Origin: Geoalkalibacter halelectricus
GTDB lineage: Bacteria > Desulfobacterota > Desulfuromonadia > Desulfuromonadales > Geoalkalibacteraceae
DNA length: 64,000 nt
Direction: 5' to 3'
NCBI RefSeq assembly: GCF_025263685.1
Contig: NZ_CP092109.1
Coordinates: forward strand, 62,001-126,000
Positions 55,009 to 64,000 of this stretch are shown one piece after another (within the stretch, counting starts at the first letter, position 1; every line of letters starts with the position of its first letter). Under the pieces are notes generated by a model. That model did no database searches. It saw only the letters and a list, made by a program, of their open reading frames with translations, and was not told where the DNA came from. The position numbers and the translations under genes were made by a program.

Positions 55009-56241
55009 TCAGAAGTTGAGCGCTGCGATAAAGGCCTTCTCGAAGGCCGGGGTTCCCGACAGCGGGTAGGAACGCAGGCTGGCCGCCAACCGGGCAACCC
55101 GCGCCGCGGCTCCGGGCGTGGAAAGAAAACGAACGACGCCACGCAGAGCACCATCGCCTTCAAATCGGACTTTTTCTAGCACGGATTCCGGCAGCATGGC
55201 AACTTTTTTCAGGGTTTCTAACCCCAGAGCGGAGCCGAACGCCCCGGTGACAACGACCTGCCGCAGGGCCTCGGCGGGTAGCTCGGCACGCCGCAGCAGG
55301 CAGGCCACTCCGGCATGCACCGCGCCCTTGGCCAACTGAAAGGCGCGGATGTCGTCCTGGGCGAGGTAGAGCTCGGTCCGAGCGTCGCGATAGAGGCGCA
55401 GAACGCGCTGCCCCTGCCGTTCGCCCAGGTAGCGCGCCAGATTGGTCGCCACCTCTCCGGGCAGGCGCAGGGTTCCGGCGGCGTCGATGAGCCCGCCTTC
55501 AAGCCCCGCCGCCACCGCCGCCGCCAGGCCGCTGCCGCAGATGCCGCGCGGCGGGCCCTCGCCGAGGGTCTTGAGCACCAGGCGATCGGCTGCGATGCTC
55601 ACGTCTTCCACCGCCCCCGGGCCGCGCTGCATGCCGCAGGCGATCTCGCCGCCTTCGAAAGCCGGTCCCGCCGCCACCGAACTGACCAGCCAACGGCCCT
55701 CGGCGTATAGCGCCAGTTCGGCGTTGGTGCCGATATCCACGTACAGGGTCGCAACCCCGGGCTGATCCTGGCCGAACAGAAACGCCACCAGATCGCCGCC
55801 CACATAGCCCGATACCAGGGGAAAAAGATAAACGGGGCAGGCCAGATCAAGAGCAAAGCGCGATGCGGGATAATAGGCGCCGCCGCGAAATACGGGACGA
55901 TGGGGAGGAAAAAGCAGGCCCTCGACGGATTCGGCGGCCAGCAGATGGGCGATGCCGGGATTGGCGGCCAGGGCGACCGCGCCGAGCCGCTCCCGAGGGA
56001 CGCCCGCCTGCTGCAGCAGCCCATCGGTCAAGGCGCCGATCCCCTCGGCCAACAGCCCCTGCAACTCGGCCGCGCGCCCGTAGCGCGCCGCCTCCAGGCG
56101 CCGAACGATATCGGCGGCCACAACGCCCTGCGGATTCGCGCAACGCCCCTCGGCCAGCACCGCACCGTCCCCACCAAGCAACCGCCCGACCAAAGTGGTG
56201 GTGCCGAGATCAAGGGCTAGAGAAAAATCGTTATTTGTCAT
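55009..56241 (-). CDS. ASKHA-domain protein, RACo-like, without ferredoxin domain
   Basis: A 410-residue protein. LALDLGTTTLVGRLL near the N terminus is the phosphate motif of the ASKHA fold, YVDIGTNAELALY and CGMQRGPGAVEDV follow, then GICGSGLAAAVAAGLEGGLI. This is the DUF4445 / reductive activator of corrinoid (RACo) catalytic region, which uses ATP to reactivate corrinoid proteins. Typical RACo proteins begin with a [2Fe-2S] domain; none is present, and no Cys cluster occurs at the N terminus. The start MTNND is written by heptamer array G. The partner is unknown; no corrinoid protein gene is adjacent. Confidence 0.82.
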   Translation of the reverse strand: MTNNDFSLALDLGTTTLVGRLLGGDGAVLAEGRCANPQGVVAADIVRRLEAARYGRAAELQGLLAEGIGALTDGLLQQAGVPRERLGAVALAANPGIAHLLAAESVEGLLFPPHRPVFRGGAYYPASRFALDLACPVYLFPLVSGYVGGDLVAFLFGQDQPGVATLYVDIGTNAELALYAEGRWLVSSVAAGPAFEGGEIACGMQRGPGAVEDVSIAADRLVLKTLGEGPPRGICGSGLAAAVAAGLEGGLIDAAGTLRLPGEVATNLARYLGERQGQRVLRLYRDARTELYLAQDDIRAFQLAKGAVHAGVACLLRRAELPAEALRQVVVTGAFGSALGLETLKKVAMLPESVLEKVRFEGDGALRGVVRFLSTPGAAARVARLAASLRSYPLSGTPAFEKAFIAALNF

Positions 56242-56353
56242 TGGTCATTGGTCATTTGTTGTCGGTGGGGGTTGGGGCTTTGGTGTCCGAAATTACGCAG
56301 TACTGATTTTTTTTGGCCTTTAACCAATGACAAATGACAAAGGACCAATGACG
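56229..56353. repeat. Heptamer array G, inverted pair
   Basis: Five units (56229-56263, chiefly TGTCATT and GGTCATT) cover the start codon of the ASKHA gene. Four units in the opposite orientation (56326-56353: AATGACA twice, AAGGACC, AATGACG) end 15 bases from the alr stop. The spacer is 62 bases. Confidence 0.92.
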
Positions 56354-56367
56354 ATTCATTAAAGGCT

Positions 56368-57489
56368 TCAGCCTTTGATAACTCTCGGCACCCTCTTGCT
56401 CACCTGGCAAAACACCTCGTAGGGAATGGTGCCGATTTTTTCCGCCCACTCCTCGGCGCGGATCCATTGGCCGTCGGCTTCTCCCAGCAGGGTCACTTCG
56501 TCGCCGACCTGCACGCCGGGCACCTCGGTGACGTCGATCATGGTCCAGTCCATGCACACGGTGCCGGCCACGGGGACGCGCCGGCCGCGCACCAGAACCT
56601 CGCCGCGATTGGTCAGGCGGCGGTTGTAGCCGTCGGCGTAGCCCACCGGCAGGGTCGCGACCAGGGTCGGGCGCGCGGTGACGAAGCGATGTCCGTAGCT
56701 GATGCCGCTGCCGGAGGGCAGGGTCTTGAGCAGGGCGATGCTGGTGCGCCAGTGCATCACGGGACGCAGATCGAGGCGTCCGGCGAAATGATTCGAAGGC
56801 AGCGCGCCGTAGAGCACGATGCCGGGCCGTACCAGGTTGCACTCGGGAAGGTCGTGGGCGAACAGCCCGGCACTGTTGGCGATATGCAGATAGCGCGGCC
56901 GGTGGCCAAAGGCTCGAACCTTGGCCACCGCCTGACGAAAGCGCGCGATCTGCTCGGCGGTAAAGGGATGCTCGGGCTCATCGGCGACGGCGAGATGCGA
57001 CATGATGCCGTCGACGCGCAGATGGGTGAGCTTGCTCAATTCGGGCAGCAGGTCATCGAGTTCGCCGTTGAAAAACCCGACCCGACCCATGCCCGTATCG
57101 ATCTTGATGTGGCAACCGATAACGCGCCCCGCGGCGCGGGCGGCGGCGTCCAGGCGTCGCGCCGAGGCCAGATCGAAAATGCACGGAATCAGGTCGGGCG
57201 CGAAGAACCCCGCCTCCTGGCCCGGATAGATGCCGCCGAGGATCAAAATGGGCGCGCGGATTCCGGCTGCTCGCAGCTCCTTGGCCTCTTCCAGCAGCGC
57301 CACCCCGAACAGGTCGACGCCCTCCTTCGCCAGGGCACGGGCCACGTCCCGCGCGCCATGGCCGTAGGCATCGGCTTTGACCACGGCCAGCACCTGGCGC
57401 TCGGCGCCGGCCTGATGGCGCACCAGACGGAAATTGTGACGCAAGGCGCCGAGATCGATGTCGACATGGGTGGGACGCGCAACGGGCAT
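56368..57489 (-). CDS. alr: Alanine racemase
   Basis: A 373-residue PLP enzyme that supplies D-alanine for peptidoglycan. VVKADAYGHGARDV near residue 38 holds the PLP-binding Lys, and CHIKIDTGMGRVGF and the C-terminal VCMDWTMIDVTEVPGVQVGD (with the catalytic Tyr in SYGHRFV) complete the site. It complements ddl and murF encoded in the dcw cluster. It is divergent from the CooT-like gene. Confidence 0.97.
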   Translation of the reverse strand: MPVARPTHVDIDLGALRHNFRLVRHQAGAERQVLAVVKADAYGHGARDVARALAKEGVDLFGVALLEEAKELRAAGIRAPILILGGIYPGQEAGFFAPDLIPCIFDLASARRLDAAARAAGRVIGCHIKIDTGMGRVGFFNGELDDLLPELSKLTHLRVDGIMSHLAVADEPEHPFTAEQIARFRQAVAKVRAFGHRPRYLHIANSAGLFAHDLPECNLVRPGIVLYGALPSNHFAGRLDLRPVMHWRTSIALLKTLPSGSGISYGHRFVTARPTLVATLPVGYADGYNRRLTNRGEVLVRGRRVPVAGTVCMDWTMIDVTEVPGVQVGDEVTLLGEADGQWIRAEEWAEKIGTIPYEVFCQVSKRVPRVIKG

Positions 57490-57588
57490 AGCTGAAAGCC
57501 TCGGGGAGTGATGATAACGGCACCCTTATTTACCATGTGCCCCCCGGCATGTAAAGCACGCAGATTCGGGCGTTTTGGATCAAAATTG

Positions 57589-57617
57589 TTGACACCGCCG
57601 GGGGATTGCTTTAGCTT
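57589..57617 (+). promoter_or_regulatory. Candidate promoter of the CooT-like gene
   Basis: TTGACA (57589-57594) is a perfect -35. The best -10 at 17 bases spacing is TAGCTT, which is poor, so an activator or another sigma factor may be needed. The gene starts 32 bases later. Confidence 0.42.
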
Positions 57618-57648
57618 CGGAGGATAGGACTGAAAGGAGATTTTCACC

Positions 57649-57837
57649 ATGTGTCTTGATCCCGGTTGCTTTCATCTGGTTCACGGTAACGAGGAGCGCG
57701 ACCTGCAACACATCACGTCGATTCTGCCCGGAAAAACTGGCCTGCGCCTGATCGACGCCTTCGGCAAGATCGAGGAAGTCGCCGGCGCCATCGAGGAGAT
57801 CGACCTGCTCAATCGTCGCATCGTCATCGCCGCCTGA
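57649..57837 (+). CDS. CooT family (putative nickel-binding) small protein
   Basis: A 62-residue protein. It starts MC, with the Cys at position 2 that binds nickel in characterised CooT, and has the family pattern LRLIDAFGKIEEVAGAIEEIDLLNRRIVI. CooT of Rhodospirillum rubrum assists maturation of CO dehydrogenase; many homologues, like this one, lack neighbouring CODH genes and their role is unknown. AAGGAG nine bases upstream supports the start, and a terminator follows. Confidence 0.82.
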   Translation: MCLDPGCFHLVHGNEERDLQHITSILPGKTGLRLIDAFGKIEEVAGAIEEIDLLNRRIVIAA

Positions 57838-57881
57838 GCCTTTCATTTCGACTTTCGGCCCCTTGATGCTTCACCCATGCC

Positions 57882-57920
57882 ATCGCCGCAACGGCTTGCC
57901 AGCCGGTCGCGGCGATTTTC
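57882..57920 (+). terminator. Terminator after the CooT-like gene
   Basis: ATCGCCGC and GCGGCGAT form an 8-bp stem, with an inner CGGC/GCCG pair, followed by TTTTC and ATTT. The T tract is modest. Confidence 0.7.
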
Positions 57921-57949
57921 ATTTGGCCATCCATTAATTAGAGGATTTC

Positions 57950-59362
<1,413 letters not shown>

Positions 59363-59412
59363 AACTTTCGCGAATCCGGTATTTTTTCCGTGCCGTTTTT
59401 TTGCGTCCAGCC

Positions 59413-59418
59413 TATAAT
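59413..59418 (+). promoter_or_regulatory. TATAAT -10 element before thiC (tentative)
   Basis: A perfect TATAAT lies in the 220-base gap between thiED and thiC. The matching -35 region (GTGCCG at 17 bases) is poor. Transcription from here would place the 18-bp palindrome at 59452-59526 in the leader. Confidence 0.4.
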
Positions 59419-59451
59419 GCATACCCTTTTTACAACCAAAGGATCTTTTGC

Positions 59452-59526
59452 ACACGGATCAAATCTGATCACGTCTGATGGAATCCTGCTTTTGACTGAT
59501 CCGCATTTATCAGATTTGATCCGTGT
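59452..59526. repeat. Perfect 18-bp inverted repeat in the thiC leader
   Basis: ACACGGATCAAATCTGAT (59452-59469) and its exact complement at 59509-59526 are separated by 39 bases. If transcribed it would form a long hairpin about 55 bases before thiC. It lacks a T tract, so it is not a standard terminator, and shows none of the TPP riboswitch core. Its core matches the element at 8075-8159. Confidence 0.75.
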
Positions 59527-59582
59527 CCGGACTTTCAGCTTTTCAAAGTCTTGCACCTTTTCAAACCTGTGAGGTTTCACCC

Positions 59583-60890
59583 ATGACGCAACTCGAAGCC
59601 GCCCGCCAGGGCATCATCACCGATCTCATGCGCCAGGCCGCGACCGCCGAAAACATCGACGCCGAGACGCTGCGCGCGCGCATCGCCGAGGGCACGGCCA
59701 TCATCTGTCATAACAACCGGCGCCAAAACGGCATCCCCCTGGCCGTGGGCAAGGGCCTGCGCACCAAGGTCAATGCCAACATCGGCACCAGCAAGGACGA
59801 CACCAGTATCGACAAGGAACTGGAAAAGGCCCGTGTCGCGGTGCGCGCCGGAGCCGACGCCATCATGGACCTGTCCACCGGCGGGCCGGTGGATGAGATT
59901 CGCGCCGCCATCATCGCCGAGACCGGCGTGTGCATCGGCAGCGTGCCCATCTACCAGGCCGCCGTCGACACCGTGCTGCGCCAGAAAAAAGCCATCGTCG
60001 ACATGACCGTCGACGATATTTTCAAGGGCGTCATCAAGCACCTCGACGACGGGGTCGACTTCATCACCGTGCACTGCGGCGTGACCCGCGCCACGGTGGA
60101 GCGCATGAACCGCGAGGGGCGACTGATGGACGTGGTGTCGCGCGGCGGCTCCTTCACCGTCGAATGGATGGCCTACAACAACGCCGAAAACCCCCTCTAC
60201 GAGCACTTCGACCAGCTCCTTGAGATCGTCAAGCCCTACGACGCCACCCTGTCCCTGGGCGACGGCTTCCGGCCCGGCTGCCTGGCCGACGCCACCGACC
60301 GTGCGCAGATTCACGAACTTATCGTGCTCGGCGAGCTGACCCAGCGTGCCCAAGCGGCCGGGGTCCAGGTCATGATCGAGGGGCCGGGCCATGTGCCCCT
60401 CAACCAGATCGAGGCCAACATCACCCTGCAGAAGCGCCTCTGCCACGGCGCGCCCTTCTACGTGCTCGGCCCCCTGGTGACGGATATCGCGCCGGGCTAC
60501 GACCACATCACCTGCGCCATCGGCGGCACCCTGGCGGCGGCCGCCGGGGCGGATTTTCTCTGCTACGTCACCCCCAGCGAGCACCTGCGCCTGCCCACCG
60601 TCGAGGACGTGCACGAAGGGGTGATGGCGAGCCGCATCGCCGCCCACGCCGCCGACATCGTCAAGGGTGTGCCCGGTGCCATGGACAAGGACATCGCCAT
60701 GGCGCGCTGCCGGAAGAACCTTGACTGGGAAGGCCAGTTCCGCCTGGCCCTCGACCCGGACAAGGCGCGGCGCCTGCGCGCCGAATCGGGCGTCGACGAG
60801 GAACACGGCGCCTGCACCATGTGCGGTGAATTCTGCGCCTACCAGGTGATGAGCGACGGCAGCCGCCGACGCAAGGTCGCCGCCGGCTGA
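59583..60890 (+). CDS. thiC: HMP-P synthase ThiC, short form (BzaF is an alternative)
   Basis: A 435-residue radical SAM enzyme. The HNNRRQNGIPLAVGKGLRTK N-terminal region, ANIGTSKDDTSIDKELEK, VSRGGSFTVEW, SLGDGFRPGC and APGYDHITCAIGG are ThiC signatures. The C-terminal cluster reads CTMCGEFC, a C-x2-C-x3-C spacing rather than the usual C-x2-C-x4-C. It converts aminoimidazole ribotide to the thiamine pyrimidine. BzaF, a ThiC paralogue known from this bacterial group, makes 5-hydroxybenzimidazole from the same substrate and cannot be excluded. The position after thiED favours ThiC. The start gives MTQLEAARQG. Confidence 0.85.
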   Translation: MTQLEAARQGIITDLMRQAATAENIDAETLRARIAEGTAIICHNNRRQNGIPLAVGKGLRTKVNANIGTSKDDTSIDKELEKARVAVRAGADAIMDLSTGGPVDEIRAAIIAETGVCIGSVPIYQAAVDTVLRQKKAIVDMTVDDIFKGVIKHLDDGVDFITVHCGVTRATVERMNREGRLMDVVSRGGSFTVEWMAYNNAENPLYEHFDQLLEIVKPYDATLSLGDGFRPGCLADATDRAQIHELIVLGELTQRAQAAGVQVMIEGPGHVPLNQIEANITLQKRLCHGAPFYVLGPLVTDIAPGYDHITCAIGGTLAAAAGADFLCYVTPSEHLRLPTVEDVHEGVMASRIAAHAADIVKGVPGAMDKDIAMARCRKNLDWEGQFRLALDPDKARRLRAESGVDEEHGACTMCGEFCAYQVMSDGSRRRKVAAG

Positions 60891-60903
60891 ATCCTGTCAA
60901 TAG

Positions 60904-60934
60904 CCCCGCAGTCCACTGGATTGCGGGGTTTTTT
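60904..60934 (+). terminator. Rho-independent terminator after thiC
   Basis: CCCCGCA and TGCGGGG form a stem with an 11-base loop, directly followed by TTTTTT, 14 bases past the stop codon. Confidence 0.92.
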
Positions 60935-61039
60935 GTGCCCATCGAAGCGCTTTCTTGACAGCTTGGCGCCATAGGAAATAATTAAGGGGTTGCGGCGCAG
61001 AACCAGAGTGCATGCGTCCGCCGAAAGGAAGTTTCCTCG

Positions 61040-62128
61040 ATGCCCGCCTTTTTTGCCCTGCTGGTGATCCTGCTCTTTGCCGTGAACCTTCATGCGCAAC
61101 CCCGCTCCGGCGGCGGCCCGCCGGCCGCGCTGGTCGTCACTGCCCCCGTCGAGGAGAGTCGCCCGCGCGTTCCCCTCACCTTTGTCGGCCTCAGCGAGGC
61201 ACGCTTCAGCTCCGCCGTCGCCTCGGAAGTCGAGGGACTTGTCGAGGCGCTGCCGGCGCGCCGCGGTCGGCACGTCGAGCGCGGCGCGGTGCTTGCCCAA
61301 CTGCGCACCCATCGCCTCGAATTACAGATCGAGGAAGCCCGCGCCGCCCTGGGAGAGGTCGAGGCGCGCATCACCAAGGCCCAGACCGATGTGCGCCGCG
61401 CCCGGGAGCTGTTCGAGCAGGCCATCGTCTCCGAGGAAGAATTCCAGACCCGCCAGACCGAACTTGACGCCCTGGAGCAGTCCGCCCGCAATCGGCGCGC
61501 CGCGCTGCGCAGCCTGGACGATCGCCTGGCGCGCATGACCATCCGCGCGCCCTTTGCCGGGCGCATCGCCGCGGAAATGACCGAGGTCGGCCAATGGCTG
61601 CGCGAGGGCGATCAGGTGGTGTGGCTGGACGATCTCTCCGTGGTGCATGTCATGATCCCGGTTCCCGAGCAGCAGCTCGCCCGCATCGCCCCCGGCAACC
61701 AGGCGCGCATCCGGTTCGACGCCCTGCCCGGACGCGACTTCAGCGGCCGGGTCACCGCCGTGATTCCCCGCGCCGATGCCGCGGCACGCACCTTTCCGGT
61801 GCAGATCGAAGTCGACAACCGGCAGGGCGAGATTCTCGGCGGCATGCTGGCCCGGGTCAGCCTCGACCAGGACTTGCAGGAAGCGACCCTGCTGGTGCCC
61901 AAGGACGCCTTCGTCCCGCAACCCGACGGCCAGGGCTTCGTGGTGCGCGTGATCGAGGGCAAGGCCGAAATCGTGCCGGTGAACATCCTGGCGGCGGTCG
62001 AGGACTTTTTTGCCGTGGCGCCCCGCGAGGGTGAACTGGCGGCGGGCGATCGGGTGGTGATTCGCGGCAATGAGCGCCTGCGCGACGGCCAGGCCGTGCG
62101 TGAGGCGTCCGCCGAGGCCGGCTCATGA
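61040..62128 (+). CDS. RND efflux periplasmic adaptor (membrane fusion protein)
   Basis: A 362-residue protein with an N-terminal signal-like hydrophobic stretch. A lipoyl-like half (VEGLVEALPARRGRHVERGA), a long coiled-coil hairpin (residues of about 95-165), the second lipoyl half (MTIRAPFAGRIAAEMTEVGQ) and beta-barrel domains follow, as in HlyD/AcrA adaptors. It links the inner-membrane pump to an outer-membrane channel. AGGAAG precedes the ATG. The stop codon overlaps the pump ATG (ATGA). The substrate is not predictable. Confidence 0.93.
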   Translation: MPAFFALLVILLFAVNLHAQPRSGGGPPAALVVTAPVEESRPRVPLTFVGLSEARFSSAVASEVEGLVEALPARRGRHVERGAVLAQLRTHRLELQIEEARAALGEVEARITKAQTDVRRARELFEQAIVSEEEFQTRQTELDALEQSARNRRAALRSLDDRLARMTIRAPFAGRIAAEMTEVGQWLREGDQVVWLDDLSVVHVMIPVPEQQLARIAPGNQARIRFDALPGRDFSGRVTAVIPRADAAARTFPVQIEVDNRQGEILGGMLARVSLDQDLQEATLLVPKDAFVPQPDGQGFVVRVIEGKAEIVPVNILAAVEDFFAVAPREGELAAGDRVVIRGNERLRDGQAVREASAEAGS

Positions 62129-64000
62129 GCCTGATCAGCCTCTCCGTTAAACGCCAGGTCGGCGTCACCGTCGGCGTACTGCTGGTGGTTCTCTTTGGCC
62201 TGATTTCCCTTTTTCGCACCCCGATTCAGCTCACCCCGGAAGTCACCCGCCCGGAAATCACCGTCACCACCCTCTGGCCGGGCGCCGCCCCGGAGGAGGT
62301 GGAAAAGGAAATCGTTCAGCGCCAGGAGGACGAACTCAAGGGCGTTGAAGGCGTGGTGGAGATGAAATCCCAGTCCATGGACAGCCAGGGGCGCATCGTG
62401 CTAACCTTCGTGCCCGGCACCGACATGGATTCGGCCCTGCTCAAGGTCAGCAACAGCCTCAACCAGGTGCGCAACATTCCCCTGGATGCCGAACGACCGG
62501 TCATCTCCACGGTCAACACCGACGATCAGCCCATCGCCTGGTTCGCCCTCAAGCCCGGCCCCGGCAACCCCAATCCCATCTATGCCTACAAGACGTTTGC
62601 CGAGGATCACATCAAGGCGCGCTTCGAGCGCGTGCCCGGCGTGGCCCGCAGCAATCTGTTCGGCGGCCGCGAGCGCGAATTGCAGGTGGTCGTCGATCCG
62701 GAAAAGCTCGCCGCCGTGGGCCTTACCCTCACCGAATTCATCCGCGCCCTCGATGCCGAGAACGTCAACATCTCCGCGGGCAGCTTCGACGAAGGCAAAC
62801 GCCGCTACCTGGTGCGCACCCTGGCCGAACTCACCACCCCCGAGGAGGTCGGCGACATCGCCCTGCGCACCGCCTCGGGCGAGCGGGTCTTCGTGCGTGA
62901 TCTGGCCGAAACGCGCTTCGGCTACGAGCGGGCGACGGTTTCGGTGCGCCAGATCGGCGAGCCGGCCATCGCCATCAACGTGCAGCGCGAATCGGGCACC
63001 AACGTGCTCGAGGTCATGGAAGGGCTGCGCGAAGCCCTGCGCGAACTCAACGCGGGCCTGATTCCCGACGCCAACCTCACCCTCAACCAGGTCTACGACG
63101 AAACCGAATACATCGACTCGGCCATCAGCCTGGTCATGAACAATCTCTGGATCGGCGGCAGCCTGGCGGTGGTGGTGCTGCTGCTGTTCCTGCGCAGCGT
63201 CGCGCCCACCTTCATCGTCGCCACGGCGATTCCCGTCTCGGTGGTGGGCACCTTCATCGTCATGGTTCTGCTCGGACGCACCATCAACGTCATCTCCCTG
63301 GCGGGCCTGGCCTTTGCCGTGGGCATGGTGGTGGACAACGCCATCGTCGTGCTCGAAAACATCTACCGCCACCGCCAGATGGGAAAATCACCCCAGGAGG
63401 CGGCCATTGACGGCACCCGCGAGGTCTGGGGGGCGATTCTGTCCTCGACCCTGACCACCATCGCCGTGTTTCTGCCGATTTTTTTCATCGTCGAGGAAAC
63501 CGGGCAGCTGTTTCGCGATATCGCCATCGCCATTTGCGCCGCCGTCGCTTTGTCGCTGATCGTCTCCGTTTCGGTGATCCCCTCGGCCGCGGCGCGCCTG
63601 CTCACCGACCGGGCCGTGGTCCTGCGCACCGACACGGCCGCCAAGCGCCCCGGCCCGCGTGAACTCTTCGGCCTGGTGACCCTGGCGCAGCGCTTTACCG
63701 ATCACGTGGCGCGCGTCGTTTACTGGGTCAGCCGCCGCGTTCCGGCGTGTGTGGCCGTGATGGTGCTGTTCACCGTCGGCGCCCTGGGCACGGCCTGGCT
63801 GCTCGCCCCCCAGGCCGAATATCTGCCCACCGGCAACCGCAACCTGCTCATCGCGTTACTGCTGCCGCCGCCGGGCTACAACATCGAGGAATTCGCCCGC
63901 ATCGCCGAGGATCTTGAGGCCGACATCGCGCATTTGTGGGATCCGGATTATGATGATCGCGGCCGCACCCCGGCCATGGGCCATTTTTTCTACGTCGCCT
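62125..64000 (+). CDS. RND family efflux transporter, N-terminal part (runs off the window)
   Basis: The frame is open for 625 codons to the window edge. The first membrane helix (VGVTVGVLLVVLFGLISLF) is followed by the porter subdomains (RPEITVTTLWPGAAPEEVEK, VPGVARSNLFGG) and helices 2-6. Helix 4 has GMVVDNAIVVLENIYRHR, in which one Asp remains of the DD pair that relays protons in AcrB; a DN variant is common in other RND branches. It is a proton-driven exporter coupled to the adaptor upstream. The missing part should include the second half of the pump. Confidence 0.93.
   Translation, partial: MSLISLSVKRQVGVTVGVLLVVLFGLISLFRTPIQLTPEVTRPEITVTTLWPGAAPEEVEKEIVQRQEDELKGVEGVVEMKSQSMDSQGRIVLTFVPGTDMDSALLKVSNSLNQVRNIPLDAERPVISTVNTDDQPIAWFALKPGPGNPNPIYAYKTFAEDHIKARFERVPGVARSNLFGGRERELQVVVDPEKLAAVGLTLTEFIRALDAENVNISAGSFDEGKRRYLVRTLAELTTPEEVGDIALRTASGERVFVRDLAETRFGYERATVSVRQIGEPAIAINVQRESGTNVLEVMEGLREALRELNAGLIPDANLTLNQVYDETEYIDSAISLVMNNLWIGGSLAVVVLLLFLRSVAPTFIVATAIPVSVVGTFIVMVLLGRTINVISLAGLAFAVGMVVDNAIVVLENIYRHRQMGKSPQEAAIDGTREVWGAILSSTLTTIAVFLPIFFIVEETGQLFRDIAIAICAAVALSLIVSVSVIPSAAARLLTDRAVVLRTDTAAKRPGPRELFGLVTLAQRFTDHVARVVYWVSRRVPACVAVMVLFTVGALGTAWLLAPQAEYLPTGNRNLLIALLLPPPGYNIEEFARIAEDLEADIAHLWDPDYDDRGRTPAMGHFFYVA

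Noticed and set aside
57580-57846. An 88-residue minus-strand frame
   Set aside because: It is antisense to the CooT-like gene, which has a proper ribosome binding site and family match.
59363-59582. A TPP riboswitch before thiC
   Set aside because: The CTGAGA and GAACCTGAT core blocks were not found in the gap; only a perfect inverted repeat is present.

Overview
The window reads as a chromosomal segment of a GC-rich, Gram-negative anaerobe of the Geobacter / Desulfuromonas / Geoalkalibacter type (Desulfuromonadia). The main reason is a c-type cytochrome locus with several multihaem proteins, a tetrahaem protein resembling the filament-forming cytochrome OmcE, and promoters with the sigma-54 signature. 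Supporting traits are a class B PBP with a PASTA domain, meso-DAP type MurE, a fused ThiE-ThiD and a CooT-like protein. The genus assignment is inference. No rRNA, tRNA, CRISPR array, transposase or phage gene was recognised, and no stretch longer than about 300 bases lacks a gene or an annotated element.

Layout. 1-9.1 kb: housekeeping and small accessory genes (exonuclease end, Nudix hydrolase, BioD-like/DRTGG protein, Ste24-type protease, monohaem lipoprotein cytochrome, HNH nuclease, MoxR ATPase with a VWA partner, TatA-like protein, thiol peroxidase, SugE/Gdx transporter). 9.2-11.0 kb: a radical SAM protein. 11.2-28.5 kb: a complete minus-strand dcw (division and cell wall) cluster in the order mraZ-rsmH-ftsL-ftsI-murE-murF-mraY-murD-ftsW-murG-murC-ddl-ftsQ-ftsA-ftsZ. 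It has a strong promoter before mraZ and a terminator after ftsZ, and lacks murB. 28.6-36.2 kb: CNNM/CorC protein, ligA-acyP, rsmI, nadE, yraN-rnhB. 36.3-40.5 kb: the ffh-rpsP-khpA-rimM-trmD-rplS operon with its own promoter and terminator, separated from rnhB by a small plus-strand membrane gene and a long palindrome. 40.5-42.5 kb: DUF3343, a small membrane protein, a DciA-like protein and TrmN6.

42.6-51.9 kb is the most distinctive region. It encodes an outer-membrane beta-barrel, an OmcE-like tetrahaem cytochrome, two lipoprotein NHL beta-propellers, an 8-haem cytochrome, a cytochrome with about 19 haem sites (two with unusual spacing) and a small tetrahaem periplasmic cytochrome. Together these have about 35 haem sites on one strand. 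Candidate sigma-54 promoters precede the OmcE-like gene and the barrel gene, and a highly structured leader precedes the 19-haem gene. The simplest reading is an export and electron-conduit system for an extracellular cytochrome filament.

52.0-57.5 kb: purD, purH, a RACo-like ASKHA protein without its ferredoxin domain, and alanine racemase. 57.6-60.9 kb: CooT-like protein, thiED fusion and thiC. 61.0-64.0 kb: an RND efflux adaptor and the start of its pump.

A second theme is repetitive DNA between genes. Seven loci carry phased 7-bp tandem arrays (TGTCATT, TGTCCGT and variants). Four of these are inverted pairs able to form long stems, and the arrays run into the 5' ends of several genes. 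Other palindromic elements lie at 8.1, 36.5, 48.2-48.5, 53.3 and 59.5 kb.
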